Positions 1-7,196 of a stretch of 35,058 nucleotides of DNA are shown here, in pieces. How positions within the stretch are numbered: position 1 is the first letter of the stretch; the number at the start of each line of letters is the position of its first letter. The notes beneath the pieces were generated by a model that was not told where the DNA came from, searched no databases, and saw only the letters and a list, made by a program, of their open reading frames with translations. The DNA comes from a virus. The translations under genes and the position numbers were made by a program. The DNA lies in IMG/VR virus record IMGVR_UViG_3300027899_000421, positions 1 to 35,058 of that record. One strand, written 5' to 3'.

Positions 1-65
1 TAATTGGTTTTATTCTAGTCTATTTTCTATTTATCACAGAATATAGACTAGAATAAAACCAATTA
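1..65. repeat. Perfect 23-bp inverted repeat, 19-nt loop
   Basis: Bases 1-23 are the exact reverse complement of bases 43-65, with a 19-nt AT-rich loop between them. The element lies 32 nt beyond the stop codon of the last minus-strand gene (98-640), so it is placed where the leftmost operon would end. A long AT-rich stem without a following U-tract is not a classical intrinsic terminator. It could be an RNA-processing or stability hairpin, a bidirectional terminator, a protein-binding palindrome, or an assembly artefact at a contig edge. Confidence 0.85.
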
Positions 66-97
66 TAATAAAAAGCCAAGCTAAAAAATATAATCCA

Positions 98-640
98 CTA
101 AGCATATTGTATCCATTCAGGGGTTTCACGTTTTTTCCAAGAGAACATTCGTTGCTTCTCGCCATTGTAATAATTCTTATAAGATTGAACTGAGTTACCT
201 GGAACTTTATATTGTTCAGGCATAGCAGGAGTTGGTTCAGACCAAGGGGAATTCAATGATATGTTTTTAGGTAGACCAGCCAAAGGTTTTAGTAGCATAG
301 AACATTTGTGCACCTTCTCATAACGATATGTATATTCATTTAGTAGTGCAACGTACATATCAAATAACCATAGATAGTTTCTGGCAGATTGTCGTGCCCA
401 TACTGCTGAAGGATGATTAATGTGGGTAGCTGAATAGAGAGCAGTATCACGATCATCTGATAGTAACCATCTCTTTACATTACGACCAGTAGCAGTTTTA
501 CCTATTACCTGATTGCCATCTAATACGCGATGAGCAGTAGAAAGTAATTGAGCGTACTCGAGGATCATCTTTACGCAATGTTTATCCACATGCATTTCTG
601 CACACTTTTTAGTGTTGGGGGATAAGTAGAAAATATTCAT
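98..640 (-). CDS. Conserved phage protein of unknown function (180 aa)
   Basis: The N-terminus reads MNIFYLSPNTKKCAEMHVDK and is followed by a helix containing KMILEYAQLLSTAHRVLDG. I recognise this pattern from uncharacterised proteins common in T4-like marine phages. The conserved His/Asp/Lys cluster (HVDKHCVKM) and several aromatic-rich stretches suggest a folded soluble enzyme or nucleic-acid-binding protein. Relatives are sometimes annotated loosely as DNA repair glycosylases, but I see no denV-type active site and assign no function. It is the last gene of the leftmost operon, downstream of tRNA-Gly, and is followed by the inverted repeat at 1-65. The ATG at 640 is the only sensible start. 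Confidence 0.75.
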   Translation of the reverse strand: MNIFYLSPNTKKCAEMHVDKHCVKMILEYAQLLSTAHRVLDGNQVIGKTATGRNVKRWLLSDDRDTALYSATHINHPSAVWARQSARNYLWLFDMYVALLNEYTYRYEKVHKCSMLLKPLAGLPKNISLNSPWSEPTPAMPEQYKVPGNSVQSYKNYYNGEKQRMFSWKKRETPEWIQYA

Positions 641-657
641 ATTACCTCATAATAAAA

Positions 658-731
658 TGGAGCGGGATACGGGGATCGAACCCGTGACCCAAGTTTGGAA
701 AACTCTTATGTTGCCATTACACCAATCCCGC
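658..731 (-). tRNA. tRNA-Gly (anticodon UCC)
   Basis: The minus strand folds into a complete 74-nt cloverleaf. The acceptor stem is GCGGGAT/ATCCCGC, followed by discriminator U73 (normal for bacterial tRNA-Gly) and an encoded CCA. The D arm carries the usual GG in its loop. The anticodon loop reads TTTCCAA, giving UCC. The T arm is CGGGG-type with TTCGATC. The 27-43 position of the anticodon stem is a mismatch. It reads GGA codons, and sits between two protein genes in the same operon. Confidence 0.93.
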
Positions 732-756
732 ATTAAATACATTATAACTTAAATAT

Positions 757-942
757 CTATTTTTGTACAATATTGTTTGATGTAGCAATTTTTGCCTGAG
801 TTTCGGCGTTTACTTTTGCCCAGTATTCTGAGTCATCCTTCTTTTTCTTTTCACCAAAGATTCTATCCATACCCTCGTCAAATGCTTTAGATCCTGCTTT
901 CGATTGGATTGAATCTCCAGTTATATCATTTTTAGCTGCCAT
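757..942 (-). CDS. Small basic/acidic hypothetical protein (61 aa)
   Basis: I place the start at the ATG at 942 (MAAKNDITGDSIQSK), 2 nt after the stop of the preceding gene. An in-frame TTG at 954 would overlap that gene and has no better ribosome site. The protein is hydrophilic, with a central Lys cluster (GEKKKKDDSEYW) and no membrane segment or known motif. It resembles short conserved T4-like phage proteins of unknown role. It lies just upstream of tRNA-Gly in the same transcription unit. Confidence 0.6.
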   Translation of the reverse strand: MAAKNDITGDSIQSKAGSKAFDEGMDRIFGEKKKKDDSEYWAKVNAETQAKIATSNNIVQK

Positions 943-944
943 AC

Positions 945-1589
945 TTAGTCCCAAAGATTTTGATAATATTTTCCAAACAGTTTTAAACCATTTGTAATTC
1001 TATCTTGATGTTTCCTAAGAGCGTCAAAATCTACTTTAAATGTATGATTAGGACCTTTCTCTAATGTGCTGCATGTAGGATTGTCTTTGCTTTTGGTCCA
1101 CACATGATCTATTTCACCTGAATAGTATTGCTCTTCCCAATCATCCATACAAAGTTGCTCAAAGGACCAAATCATTTGGTCCAAAATGTAGTCCCAGCGC
1201 CTAAAATAATTACCATCAGAGTCCCACTCATTCTTTTTCGCTGCTAGTGCTGATTTAGTAGTGCTCCGGAGGTTCTTGGGGACATCTTCGTCATCAGTAT
1301 TTGGTGCACCATGCTTATGTTCTTTTAGTTGCTTAAGCATAGGCAGAATGATAGGGCTCAGAGTAGAGTCCATAGACCAAGTATCGTACTTATCAATCTT
1401 AACATATTCAATACGAGGATGGAGGATGTCAAATAGTTTCATCCAAGCAGTGCATATAGGTTCTAATGCTTTATTGATTGCTACTATGATTGGTTCATCA
1501 TAATCAATCTCACGCCAAAAGAAGATCTTTTCAGCAATGGTGTATGGACTTACCCAATGATCTCTATATTTGCTTATGTATACTTTCAT
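945..1589 (-). CDS. Conserved T4-like phage protein of unknown function (214 aa)
   Basis: The protein starts MKVYISKYRDHWVSPYTIAE and contains the blocks HPRIEYVKIDKYDTWSMD and APNTDDEDVP. I recognise these from a family of uncharacterised proteins widespread in T4-like and other large phages. It is rich in Trp, Asp and Tyr and has no signal peptide or membrane helix, so it is probably a soluble cytoplasmic protein. Its start overlaps the cupin gene stop by one base (TAATG), implying translational coupling. I do not know its function. Confidence 0.8.
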   Translation of the reverse strand: MKVYISKYRDHWVSPYTIAEKIFFWREIDYDEPIIVAINKALEPICTAWMKLFDILHPRIEYVKIDKYDTWSMDSTLSPIILPMLKQLKEHKHGAPNTDDEDVPKNLRSTTKSALAAKKNEWDSDGNYFRRWDYILDQMIWSFEQLCMDDWEEQYYSGEIDHVWTKSKDNPTCSTLEKGPNHTFKVDFDALRKHQDRITNGLKLFGKYYQNLWD

Positions 1590-1933
1590 TACAATTCCTT
1601 AATGTAACCCACGGTTTCTCGTTGAATGTCTTCGTGATTAAGTTCTGCCCAATATATTTCAAATGCAACGGTATTCTCAAGTGCTTCAAACTGGTGATAC
1701 TCTCCGGGTTTAACTTTTGTGTATTGGCCCGCAGTTAGAATAGTTTCATCTATTAAAGTATTCTTCCAAACCCTTACCTTTAATTTTCCTGACTCAACAA
1801 AGAAACCATTCCATTTTTGTTTGTGGATATGTTTACTGCAAACGCCACCTGCTTTAATCTTAATACGATGAAATTCTAAACTAGGATTTGCTTCGATTAA
1901 AAAGGTATCGCCCCAAATTTTACTTTGGATCAT
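1589..1933 (-). CDS. Small single-domain cupin protein
   Basis: This is a one-domain beta-barrel protein of 114 aa. A cupin motif 1 stretch, CSKHIHKQKWNGFFVESGKL, is followed by a motif 2 region GQYTKVKPGEYHQFEA. His residues in H-x-H-like and EYHQF positions could bind a metal. I chose the ATG at 1933 because GGAG lies 6 nt upstream; ATGs at 1945 and 1939 are in frame but lack a ribosome site, and 1945 nearly abuts the tRNA. Comparable phage cupins resemble mannose-6-phosphate isomerase-like or sugar-modifying cupins, but the substrate here is unknown. Confidence 0.8.
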   Translation of the reverse strand: MIQSKIWGDTFLIEANPSLEFHRIKIKAGGVCSKHIHKQKWNGFFVESGKLKVRVWKNTLIDETILTAGQYTKVKPGEYHQFEALENTVAFEIYWAELNHEDIQRETVGYIKEL

Positions 1934-1948
1934 GCACATCTCCATAAA

Positions 1949-2023
1949 TGGTAGCGGGAGCTGGATTCGAACCAGCGATCTCTAGCTTATGAGGCTAGCG
2001 GGTTGCCACTTCCCTATCCCGCA
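1949..2023 (-). tRNA. tRNA with CAU anticodon (Met-type, initiator-like 1-72 mismatch)
   Basis: A 75-nt cloverleaf with encoded ACCA end. The anticodon arm is CTAGC-CTCATAA-GCTAG, giving CAU. The T arm is GCTGG-TTCGAAT-CCAGC and the variable loop is AGATC. With A73 as discriminator, position 1 is U and position 72 is U, so the 1-72 pair is not Watson-Crick, a hallmark needed for formylation of initiator tRNA. However the anticodon stem lacks the three G-C pairs typical of initiators. It could be an unusual initiator, an elongator Met tRNA, or an Ile tRNA needing lysidine at C34. Confidence 0.9.
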
Positions 2024-2028
2024 ATAAC

Positions 2029-2223
2029 TTATAATTCTTCTAATGACTCGATTTCTTTTACTAAGGTGTCTAAATCAGATTCACCTGAAATGATTGATGA
2101 TCGATCCACATTTTTACGTTGTGTTGCACCTACTTCATTTTCTTTTGGACCGTGGTATGGAAGAGTTTCAATAACTCCACCATTCTTAATAAATTCCTGC
2201 ATTGCTAATTCAAAGTCGCTCAC
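2029..2223 (-). CDS. Small acidic conserved phage protein (64 aa)
   Basis: A 64-residue protein beginning MSDFELAMQEFIKNGGVIET, followed by a PYHGPKENE segment and an acidic helical C-terminus. The pattern is familiar from short conserved proteins in T4-like cyanophages, without a known function. The start is GTG at 2223, preceded by AAGGGG about 10 nt upstream. A TATAAATA box immediately precedes the start codon, described separately. It is followed by the CAU tRNA. Confidence 0.7.
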   Translation of the reverse strand: MSDFELAMQEFIKNGGVIETLPYHGPKENEVGATQRKNVDRSSIISGESDLDTLVKEIESLEEL

Positions 2224-2231
2224 TATTTATA
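2224..2231 (-). promoter_or_regulatory. Possible T4-like late promoter box TATAAATA
   Basis: The octamer matches the T4 late promoter sequence exactly, but it directly abuts the GTG start codon at 2223. Transcription from it would give a nearly leaderless message and remove the AAGGGG ribosome site. It may be coincidence in AT-rich DNA, or could drive the downstream tRNA genes late. Confidence 0.25.
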
Positions 2232-2235
2232 CCCC

Positions 2236-2586
2236 TTATTTAGAAAAATACATTTTAGCTTGTGCTTCTGAACATTTATATTTCTTACCAGCATTTTCAA
2301 AGATGAATGGATATGCTTTACCACGAGTATTATAACCAACTAATGTTTTACCACACTTAGAAGTCTTAGAAAGACCTTTAGTAGCCATCATAAACTCTAA
2401 CACTGAGTCTTCTTTAGTTTTTGCACCGATTACTTTAGCTTCCATTTTAGTGCTGAAAGAACCTGCACTGAAACTGATGTTGCCAATTTTAATTTCAATA
2501 CCGTTATCTTTAGCATATTTAGACAAAATAGCAGAGATATCTTCACGTACGTTTTTAAGATTTACCTTGTTGAATTCTTTAATCAT
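2236..2586 (-). CDS. Hypothetical protein with basic C-terminal domain (116 aa)
   Basis: The start is the ATG at 2586 (MIKEFNKVNL). GAGGAG lies upstream, and the in-frame TTG at 2604 is part of that ribosome site. The protein has an N-terminal helical region, a beta-rich middle (GIEIKIGNISFSAGSFSTK) and a Lys-rich C-terminal part (KCGKTLVGYNTRGKAYPFIF, then KKYKCSEAQAKMYF) with two Cys residues. This suggests a small nucleic-acid-binding protein. It is the first gene after an early-type promoter at 2623-2652. No function is assigned. Confidence 0.7.
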   Translation of the reverse strand: MIKEFNKVNLKNVREDISAILSKYAKDNGIEIKIGNISFSAGSFSTKMEAKVIGAKTKEDSVLEFMMATKGLSKTSKCGKTLVGYNTRGKAYPFIFENAGKKYKCSEAQAKMYFSK

Positions 2587-2622
2587 AATATATTTACTCC
2601 TCAATTAATTTAATATAAAGCT

Positions 2623-2652
2623 ATTATACACTAAATAAGAATTAAAGTACAC
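2623..2652 (-). promoter_or_regulatory. Early-type phage promoter (copy 1)
   Basis: On the minus strand GTGTACTTTAATTC (2652-2639) is followed by exactly 10 nt and TATAAT (2628-2623). It drives the gene starting at 2586 and, by read-through, the leftmost operon including the two tRNAs. It begins just before the stop of the 64-aa gene at 2642, which it overlaps. Confidence 0.88.
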
Positions 2653-2836
2653 ACTTATTTTTAATAACTTCATCAAATAATACACCTAATCTTGTTGCCA
2701 ATTCTTTCTGATCAGGAGTCATTGATTCATTCAATTTCCTAGACTTTTCTTCCATGTATTTGGTGTAAGTAGCGTATTCTTCTACTGACATATCATCCGA
2801 TATATCGCGACTTCCTCTAGTTGCTGAATGATCCAT
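2642..2836 (-). CDS. Small charged hypothetical protein (64 aa)
   Basis: A 64-residue hydrophilic, mainly helical protein (MDHSATRGSRDISDDMSVEE at the start, ending DEVIKNKCVL). It has no membrane segment or known motif. AAGGAG lies upstream of the ATG at 2836. It has its own early-type promoter (2867-2896), and its last codons run into the next promoter (2623-2652), so it appears to be a single-gene early unit. Such short early phage proteins often act on host processes, but that is general knowledge and not seen here. Confidence 0.7.
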   Translation of the reverse strand: MDHSATRGSRDISDDMSVEEYATYTKYMEEKSRKLNESMTPDQKELATRLGVLFDEVIKNKCVL

Positions 2837-2866
2837 AATTTAACTCCTTTATCAATTTATAGAAAC

Positions 2867-2896
2867 ATTATATCACAAATAAGAATTAAAGTACAC
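2867..2896 (-). promoter_or_regulatory. Early-type phage promoter (copy 2)
   Basis: GTGTACTTTAATTC (2896-2883), 10 nt, then TATAAT (2872-2867), 31 nt upstream of the ATG at 2836. It lies between the stop of the DUF932 gene (2922) and this gene. Confidence 0.88.
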
Positions 2897-2921
2897 CCTT
2901 ATTTGTGTTTTTGCAAATTAA

Positions 2922-3848
2922 TTATGCAGCCATTGCTAGTAATTCATCAGCGATTGCAATCTTACGTTGAGAGTTAGCACCAAACCAAGAGTTGAATAGA
3001 CGGTTGTTTTGGTTACGACCAGCTTCCCAATCAGAATACTGAGTGAAGGCATTTAGTAAACCGAAACCAGTGCCTTTAGCAGATTCTAGATCAGAACCTA
3101 ATGCATCACCATTAAACAACTCTAGAACTCGTGCTGATTGACGACCTAAGTTAACTGGATCATTGTCAAACATCTTAGCAAGGAATTCAGTAGCCATTTT
3201 ATTTGACATTTTTAATTTTGCAAGAGCTTTCATTGCTGCAGTATGAGAAGCTAGAGATTCGTATACACCTTCTAGTTTAAGTTTAGCTTGACCAGCATCG
3301 AATACTGAGTTGTGACGAATAACCACATCTGCATGGCCTTGAGTAGCCATTGACAATGTGTTATTGCATACTACACGAACTGTAGTAAGACGTGCTTGAG
3401 TAGCTAATGAACCATCACATGAAGATGATAGAAGGATGTAAGGTTTGCTGATATCACCAGCGATGTTGATTTCACCGTCAATCTTAGCCATTGCCCAGTA
3501 ACGTTTACCGTCATGAAGAACACCAGCAGTTTCCAACTTAGCAGTGCCTTCAACATAATCTGCAAAGAACTCCAACACTTCACGTGGTTGAACTAATTTG
3601 TAGTTATCTGATACTACTGAAAGACCAACTTCCGTATCCTTACGGTATACGATGTTCTTATTATTAAGAACGATATTACCATTTTGAACTGGAACTGTAT
3701 CCAATTCGAAGTCCAAACCAGAAGCTTGTGCCCAAGTTTCCATGTCTGAGTTTTCGTCAAGCTTAGCACCTAGACCGTGCCAAGGAGTTTCACCAACATA
3801 AGCCATTGCATCTGCACCTGCTGCTGTTTTTGCTATTTCATGAGCCAT
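2922..3848 (-). CDS. DUF932 / phage-plasmid-like protein (308 aa)
   Basis: The N-terminus MAHEIAKTAAGADAMAYVGE continues TPWHGLGAKL, the typical opening of the DUF932 (phage/plasmid-like protein, TIGR03299-type) family, whose members are about 300 aa. Later conserved blocks are present, including KRYWAMAKIDG, LLSSSCDGSLATQARLTTVR and RVVCNNTLSMA. Family members occur in phages and plasmids and are sometimes abundantly expressed, but their biochemical role is unknown to me. The gene has its own early-type promoter (3892-3921), a GGAG ribosome site before the ATG at 3848, and forms a monocistronic unit. Confidence 0.9.
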   Translation of the reverse strand: MAHEIAKTAAGADAMAYVGETPWHGLGAKLDENSDMETWAQASGLDFELDTVPVQNGNIVLNNKNIVYRKDTEVGLSVVSDNYKLVQPREVLEFFADYVEGTAKLETAGVLHDGKRYWAMAKIDGEINIAGDISKPYILLSSSCDGSLATQARLTTVRVVCNNTLSMATQGHADVVIRHNSVFDAGQAKLKLEGVYESLASHTAAMKALAKLKMSNKMATEFLAKMFDNDPVNLGRQSARVLELFNGDALGSDLESAKGTGFGLLNAFTQYSDWEAGRNQNNRLFNSWFGANSQRKIAIADELLAMAA

Positions 3849-3891
3849 AATATAATCTCCGTTTGTTGTGTATTAATCAATTTAAGATACT

Positions 3892-3921
3892 ATTATATAC
3901 CAAACGGGAATTAATGTACAC
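3892..3921 (-). promoter_or_regulatory. Early-type phage promoter (copy 3)
   Basis: GTGTACATTAATTC (3921-3908), 10 nt, then TATAAT (3897-3892), 44 nt upstream of the DUF932 gene start. Its upstream edge coincides with the stop codon (3921-3923) of the small membrane-protein gene, so coding and promoter sequences touch. Confidence 0.88.
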
Positions 3922-4067
3922 TACTTTTTACATTCTTTTTCAGTTAAACACATACCAACCAATAAGGCAAATGTAAACCACCAAGGATTCCAACCTTCCC
4001 ACCCCACTAGATATGCAGTACCACCTAAAATAATTAGGTTATAGATTGCTATGACAAATATATTCAT
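3921..4067 (-). CDS. Small membrane protein (48 aa)
   Basis: A short open frame from ATG at 4067 to TAG at 3921-3923 encodes 48 residues. The N-terminal hydrophobic segment (MNIFVIAIYNLIILGGTAYL) and a second one around WWFTFALLVGMCL are separated by a Trp/Gly loop (VGWEGWNPW). The tail is Lys-rich. This looks like a helical hairpin in the inner membrane. Its start overlaps the stop of the formate-THF ligase gene by one base (TAATG), the junction used throughout this genome, which supports it being real. Function unknown. Confidence 0.7.
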   Translation of the reverse strand: MNIFVIAIYNLIILGGTAYLVGWEGWNPWWFTFALLVGMCLTEKECKK

Positions 4068-5626
4068 TAGTTAATTCCTATAATTTTACCGTTAATAACA
4101 TCAATGTTCTCCGCTGCTGGGATTTTTGGCAGACCCGGCAAAGTGATTACATTACCTAATTTGACTACAATGAACCCAGCTCCTGCTCTTAGTTCCACAT
4201 CATTCACCCAAACAAAGTTCTGTCCTGGTACGGGCAGTATTGATTTATGAGTCTTTGAAACACAGATTGGGAATTCACCATACTTGTCTTGCCAGTCCCT
4301 AAGCTTCACTTGCACCTCTAATGGGAATAATACATCCTTAACTCCATATACTTTCTTGGCCACCTTAGAGATCTTATCGGTGAAACGATCAGATGAGTCA
4401 TAGATGTATGTTGCTTTGCCGTCTGACTTAGATGCAGTACAGATAACTGAATTAGCTAGATCAAGAGCACCAGCAGAACCTTTACCCCAATGATTTGATA
4501 CTACACAGTCATCAGCATATTCTTTAGCGTTATGTTGAATGTAATCTAGATCCTCTTGGGTATCATCTTTGAATTTGTTAATGCATACCACAGTTCTAAG
4601 ATTAAAGTTGTCTCTCATGTTTAAGATATGAGCTTTAAGGTTATTGAATCCTACGCTTAGATCACCATCACCGTGGTGTTTAAGAGCTCGCACAGTAGCC
4701 ACAATAACAACAACATCTGGGTTTAAACCAGAAGATCTACGTTTAATGTCTAGGAACTTTTCAGCACCTAACTCAGAGGCAAATCCTGCTTCAGTTACTA
4801 CGTACTCACCAAGTTTCATTGCAAGGTCAGTAGCTATGACAGAGTTACATCCGTGAGCTATGTTGGCAAATGGCCCACCATGTACCAGGGCTGGATTGTT
4901 CTCTAAAGTCTGTACCAAGTTAGGTTTGATAGCATCTACAAGTAAAGCAGCCATTGCTCCCGCCACCCGGAGGTCCCCAGAAGTGACCTCTTTTTCCTTA
5001 TTGTATCCTATTACTATACGTGCTAGGCGGTCCCTGAGGTCACCCGGTGAGGTCGATAAACATAAGATAGCCATCACTTCTGATGCTACCACAATATCGA
5101 ACTGATCTCTTAACGCCCGGTCATTCATATCAATAACTCTACGCCACGTAACCTTATCAATACCTAATTCATTACCTTGCCAGATATGGTTATCAATCAT
5201 TGCTGCTAGTAAGTTATGAGCAGAAGCAATTGCAGCAAAGTCACCAGTAAAATGCAGGTTGATCTTATCTGATGGAGCCACCTGAGAGTAACCACCACCA
5301 GTAGCTCCACCCTTGATGCCAAAGACAGGACCAAGAGCAGGTTCACGGAGACAGACAATTGACTTTTTACCGAGTTTGCATAAAGCATCTGATAAACCAA
5401 TAGTCGTAGTGGTCTTACCTTCACCAGCAGGTGTAGGATTAATAGCCGTAACAAGAACTAACTTAGCTTTACGTGGTAAGTCGTTTAATTTAGACGCATC
5501 TATTTTGGCAATATGTCGGCCATAGAATTCACATGCATCATGTTTATTAGTAAGACCTAGACCATACGCTAAAACTTCTATTTGTTCTAACTTAGCTTCT
5601 TGATTAATTAGAAAATCAGGATTCAT
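4067..5626 (-). CDS. fhs: Formate-tetrahydrofolate ligase
   Basis: This enzyme joins formate and THF using ATP to make 10-formyl-THF in the cytoplasm, feeding purine and one-carbon metabolism. The P-loop region TAINPTPAGEGKTTTTIGLS is intact near residue 60-75, followed by the family blocks REPALGPVFGIKGGATGGGY, DFAAIASAHNLLAA and HGGPFANIAHGCNS, and the C-terminal VELRAGAGFIV. The length of 519 aa is somewhat below the usual ~556, with a compact N-terminus. I chose the ATG at 5626 (MNPDFLINQ), which sits inside the end of the upstream small gene; a TTG at 5641 is possible. As a phage gene it is best read as an auxiliary metabolic gene alongside thyX and nrdAB. Confidence 0.95.
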   Translation of the reverse strand: MNPDFLINQEAKLEQIEVLAYGLGLTNKHDACEFYGRHIAKIDASKLNDLPRKAKLVLVTAINPTPAGEGKTTTTIGLSDALCKLGKKSIVCLREPALGPVFGIKGGATGGGYSQVAPSDKINLHFTGDFAAIASAHNLLAAMIDNHIWQGNELGIDKVTWRRVIDMNDRALRDQFDIVVASEVMAILCLSTSPGDLRDRLARIVIGYNKEKEVTSGDLRVAGAMAALLVDAIKPNLVQTLENNPALVHGGPFANIAHGCNSVIATDLAMKLGEYVVTEAGFASELGAEKFLDIKRRSSGLNPDVVVIVATVRALKHHGDGDLSVGFNNLKAHILNMRDNFNLRTVVCINKFKDDTQEDLDYIQHNAKEYADDCVVSNHWGKGSAGALDLANSVICTASKSDGKATYIYDSSDRFTDKISKVAKKVYGVKDVLFPLEVQVKLRDWQDKYGEFPICVSKTHKSILPVPGQNFVWVNDVELRAGAGFIVVKLGNVITLPGLPKIPAAENIDVINGKIIGIN

Positions 5627-5771
5627 CGATGTCCCAGTCAATTATAATTCTCACAATACCCAATTCCAGAATTGCAGCTTGGGCTTCCCAATAAAAGGTT
5701 AAACCAATTGCAAATCCAGAAATGAATTCCAAACCAAAAACACATTTACCAATTTCACCTAATCTTATCAT
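5616..5771 (-). CDS. Small membrane protein (51 aa)
   Basis: A short frame from ATG at 5771 to TGA at 5616-5618 encodes 51 residues. One hydrophobic stretch around residues 9-27 (KCVFGLEFISGFAIGLTF) is followed by a second, less hydrophobic one (AAILELGIVRIIID). It overlaps the fhs start by 11 nt, consistent with translational coupling. No homologue is recognised. The coding call rests on its position, the overlap style and hydrophobic pattern, so it is less certain than its neighbours. Confidence 0.5.
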   Translation of the reverse strand: MIRLGEIGKCVFGLEFISGFAIGLTFYWEAQAAILELGIVRIIIDWDIDES

Positions 5772-5831
5772 ATAAGTTCCTAATTGATTTCAATATCTTT
5801 TTAGAGAGAGTAACAGGTTCTTCCTTCACTT

Positions 5832-6290
5832 TTACTCTGCTACTCCTGTAGACTTTTTTGTCTTAGGTTCCTTAGGAGCTTTTGTTGGAGGAGGTACTTG
5901 CACAAATCCTAAATCATACACTAATTGATGAGTGATCTTTTTGTATTTTTTGTTAAGAGTCTGATCCTTAACAGAAAGCAATAACTCGGCTTCTGATGGA
6001 TGGACACCCTCTAACAATTGAATGAATAAATCTTCACGACGTACTGCTGGAAGATCTGCTCTACAGAATACGTAGAATCGTTTCAATTCCTGGCGTAAGA
6101 TACCCATACTCATACCGATAGGAGCAGGATCTGGTTTGTAAGGTGGATCCCCTTCAGGTAATAGGAACTTCTTAGCAGGATCAAACGCAAATTGAAACAA
6201 TAGCGTAAGAGAAGCATCACCTTTAAGTTTAGTTAGAAGTTCAGGGTTATCATTAATTTCAGTTAGTAATTCAGGTAAATATTTTTGCAT
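5832..6290 (-). CDS. Conserved phage protein, DUF6433-like (152 aa)
   Basis: The helical protein includes LTLLFQFAFDPAKKFLLPEG, then PPYKPDPAPIGMSMG and a block LRQELKRFYVF. I recognise these as the signature of a family found next to rnh in T4-like marine phages (DUF6433, from memory). The C-terminus is a Pro/Lys-rich tail (PPPTKAPKEPKTKKSTG), likely disordered and positively charged. Its ATG directly follows the stop codon of the RNase H gene, implying coupled expression. Its place next to a replication nuclease suggests a DNA-metabolism role, which is inference only. Confidence 0.8.
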   Translation of the reverse strand: MQKYLPELLTEINDNPELLTKLKGDASLTLLFQFAFDPAKKFLLPEGDPPYKPDPAPIGMSMGILRQELKRFYVFCRADLPAVRREDLFIQLLEGVHPSEAELLLSVKDQTLNKKYKKITHQLVYDLGFVQVPPPTKAPKEPKTKKSTGVAE

Positions 6291-7196
6291 TTAAAAATCC
6301 TCTAGATCATCCAATAATAAATGGCATTTGTTTTTAATAAGATAATTCATGATTGACATCTTATCACCTAGAACTTTTTTGTTCTCATAACTATCTATAA
6401 TAGTTTTTGATACGTCTTCAGGAATAAATTCAAAATCAACAAGAGTTTGATTACGATCCCAGTTACGGCGTTGCTCATCATTCTCACAAGCATCTTTACC
6501 TAGTTCCATAAAGCGTGCAAGTTTCTTAGCAGTAACCGCTGTTTGGCGATCTTCGGCATTGATAAACACATCATCCTTACTGAATATATTAGGGATGCCG
6601 TCACCACCATCACCACGTACTGTATGCTCAATTAAGTATTCACCTAACTTACCACCTTCAATGAACTTCTTCTGCATAGGAGACCATTGACGGACATTAG
6701 AATACTTCTGTAGCTGTTTAAAATCCTTATCACTGGATACTATTAGGACCTTCTGGGGCTCTTCCATTAGACCTTGTTGTATGTAACCATTAGACTGAGT
6801 CCACTTAGTTAGCACAGCCACTACATCATCGGCTTCGCAGCGTTCTAAATGTAATACCTTATAGGGAAAGTATTTTTCAAGGTCTTCACGAATAGAGGAT
6901 AGAGTTTCAAATACAAACTTCCAATCAAGATCAGACTTATCACGAGCCTTAGCACGACCAGCTTTATAGAATTCAAACACTTCCTTACGCCAGTAGTTAC
7001 GGCCATCACAAGCAATAACTAACTCACCGTATTCTTTACCATATTTCTTTTTATAGAATTTAATGGATGACAATACAGCATGACGAATAATGTTGATTGA
7101 CTCTTCAACCTTTTCTTGTTTAGCATTACGAATAAGATCTGCTTGAAAGGCAAAGATGTTGGACAGCACTACCTGATTGTAGTCTAATATAATCAT
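6291..7196 (-). CDS. rnh: T4-like RNase H (5'-3' exonuclease, flap nuclease family)
   Basis: In T4, RNase H removes RNA primers and some adjacent DNA from lagging-strand fragments. At 301 aa this matches the T4 protein length (about 305). The metal-binding acidic residues of the FEN/5' nuclease fold are visible: MIILDYNQ at the N-terminus, IACDGRNYWRK near residue 80, ERCEADDVVAVL near 137, and SSDKDFKQL near 170. A helix-hairpin-like region follows (GDGGDGIPN). The start overlaps the stop of the 379-aa gene (TATAATG). It works with the gp61-like primase at 27404. Confidence 0.93.
   Translation of the reverse strand: MIILDYNQVVLSNIFAFQADLIRNAKQEKVEESINIIRHAVLSSIKFYKKKYGKEYGELVIACDGRNYWRKEVFEFYKAGRAKARDKSDLDWKFVFETLSSIREDLEKYFPYKVLHLERCEADDVVAVLTKWTQSNGYIQQGLMEEPQKVLIVSSDKDFKQLQKYSNVRQWSPMQKKFIEGGKLGEYLIEHTVRGDGGDGIPNIFSKDDVFINAEDRQTAVTAKKLARFMELGKDACENDEQRRNWDRNQTLVDFEFIPEDVSKTIIDSYENKKVLGDKMSIMNYLIKNKCHLLLDDLEDF

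Noticed and set aside
66-97. A short AGC-TTG-GCT hairpin with T-runs downstream of the leftmost gene
   Set aside because: The stem is only 3 bp, too weak to call a terminator.
1261-1738. Plus-strand open frames
   Set aside because: They lie wholly antisense to the conserved 214-aa protein and the cupin gene, have no ribosome sites, and encode low-complexity products.
2003-2335. Plus-strand open frame of 110 codons
   Set aside because: It overlaps the CAU tRNA and two minus-strand genes and lacks any family resemblance.
5755-5829. A 24-codon frame with a GTG start between the DUF6433-like gene and the 51-aa gene
   Set aside because: It has only 24 residues, starts at GTG and overlaps its neighbour, with no other support. 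It may be leader sequence.
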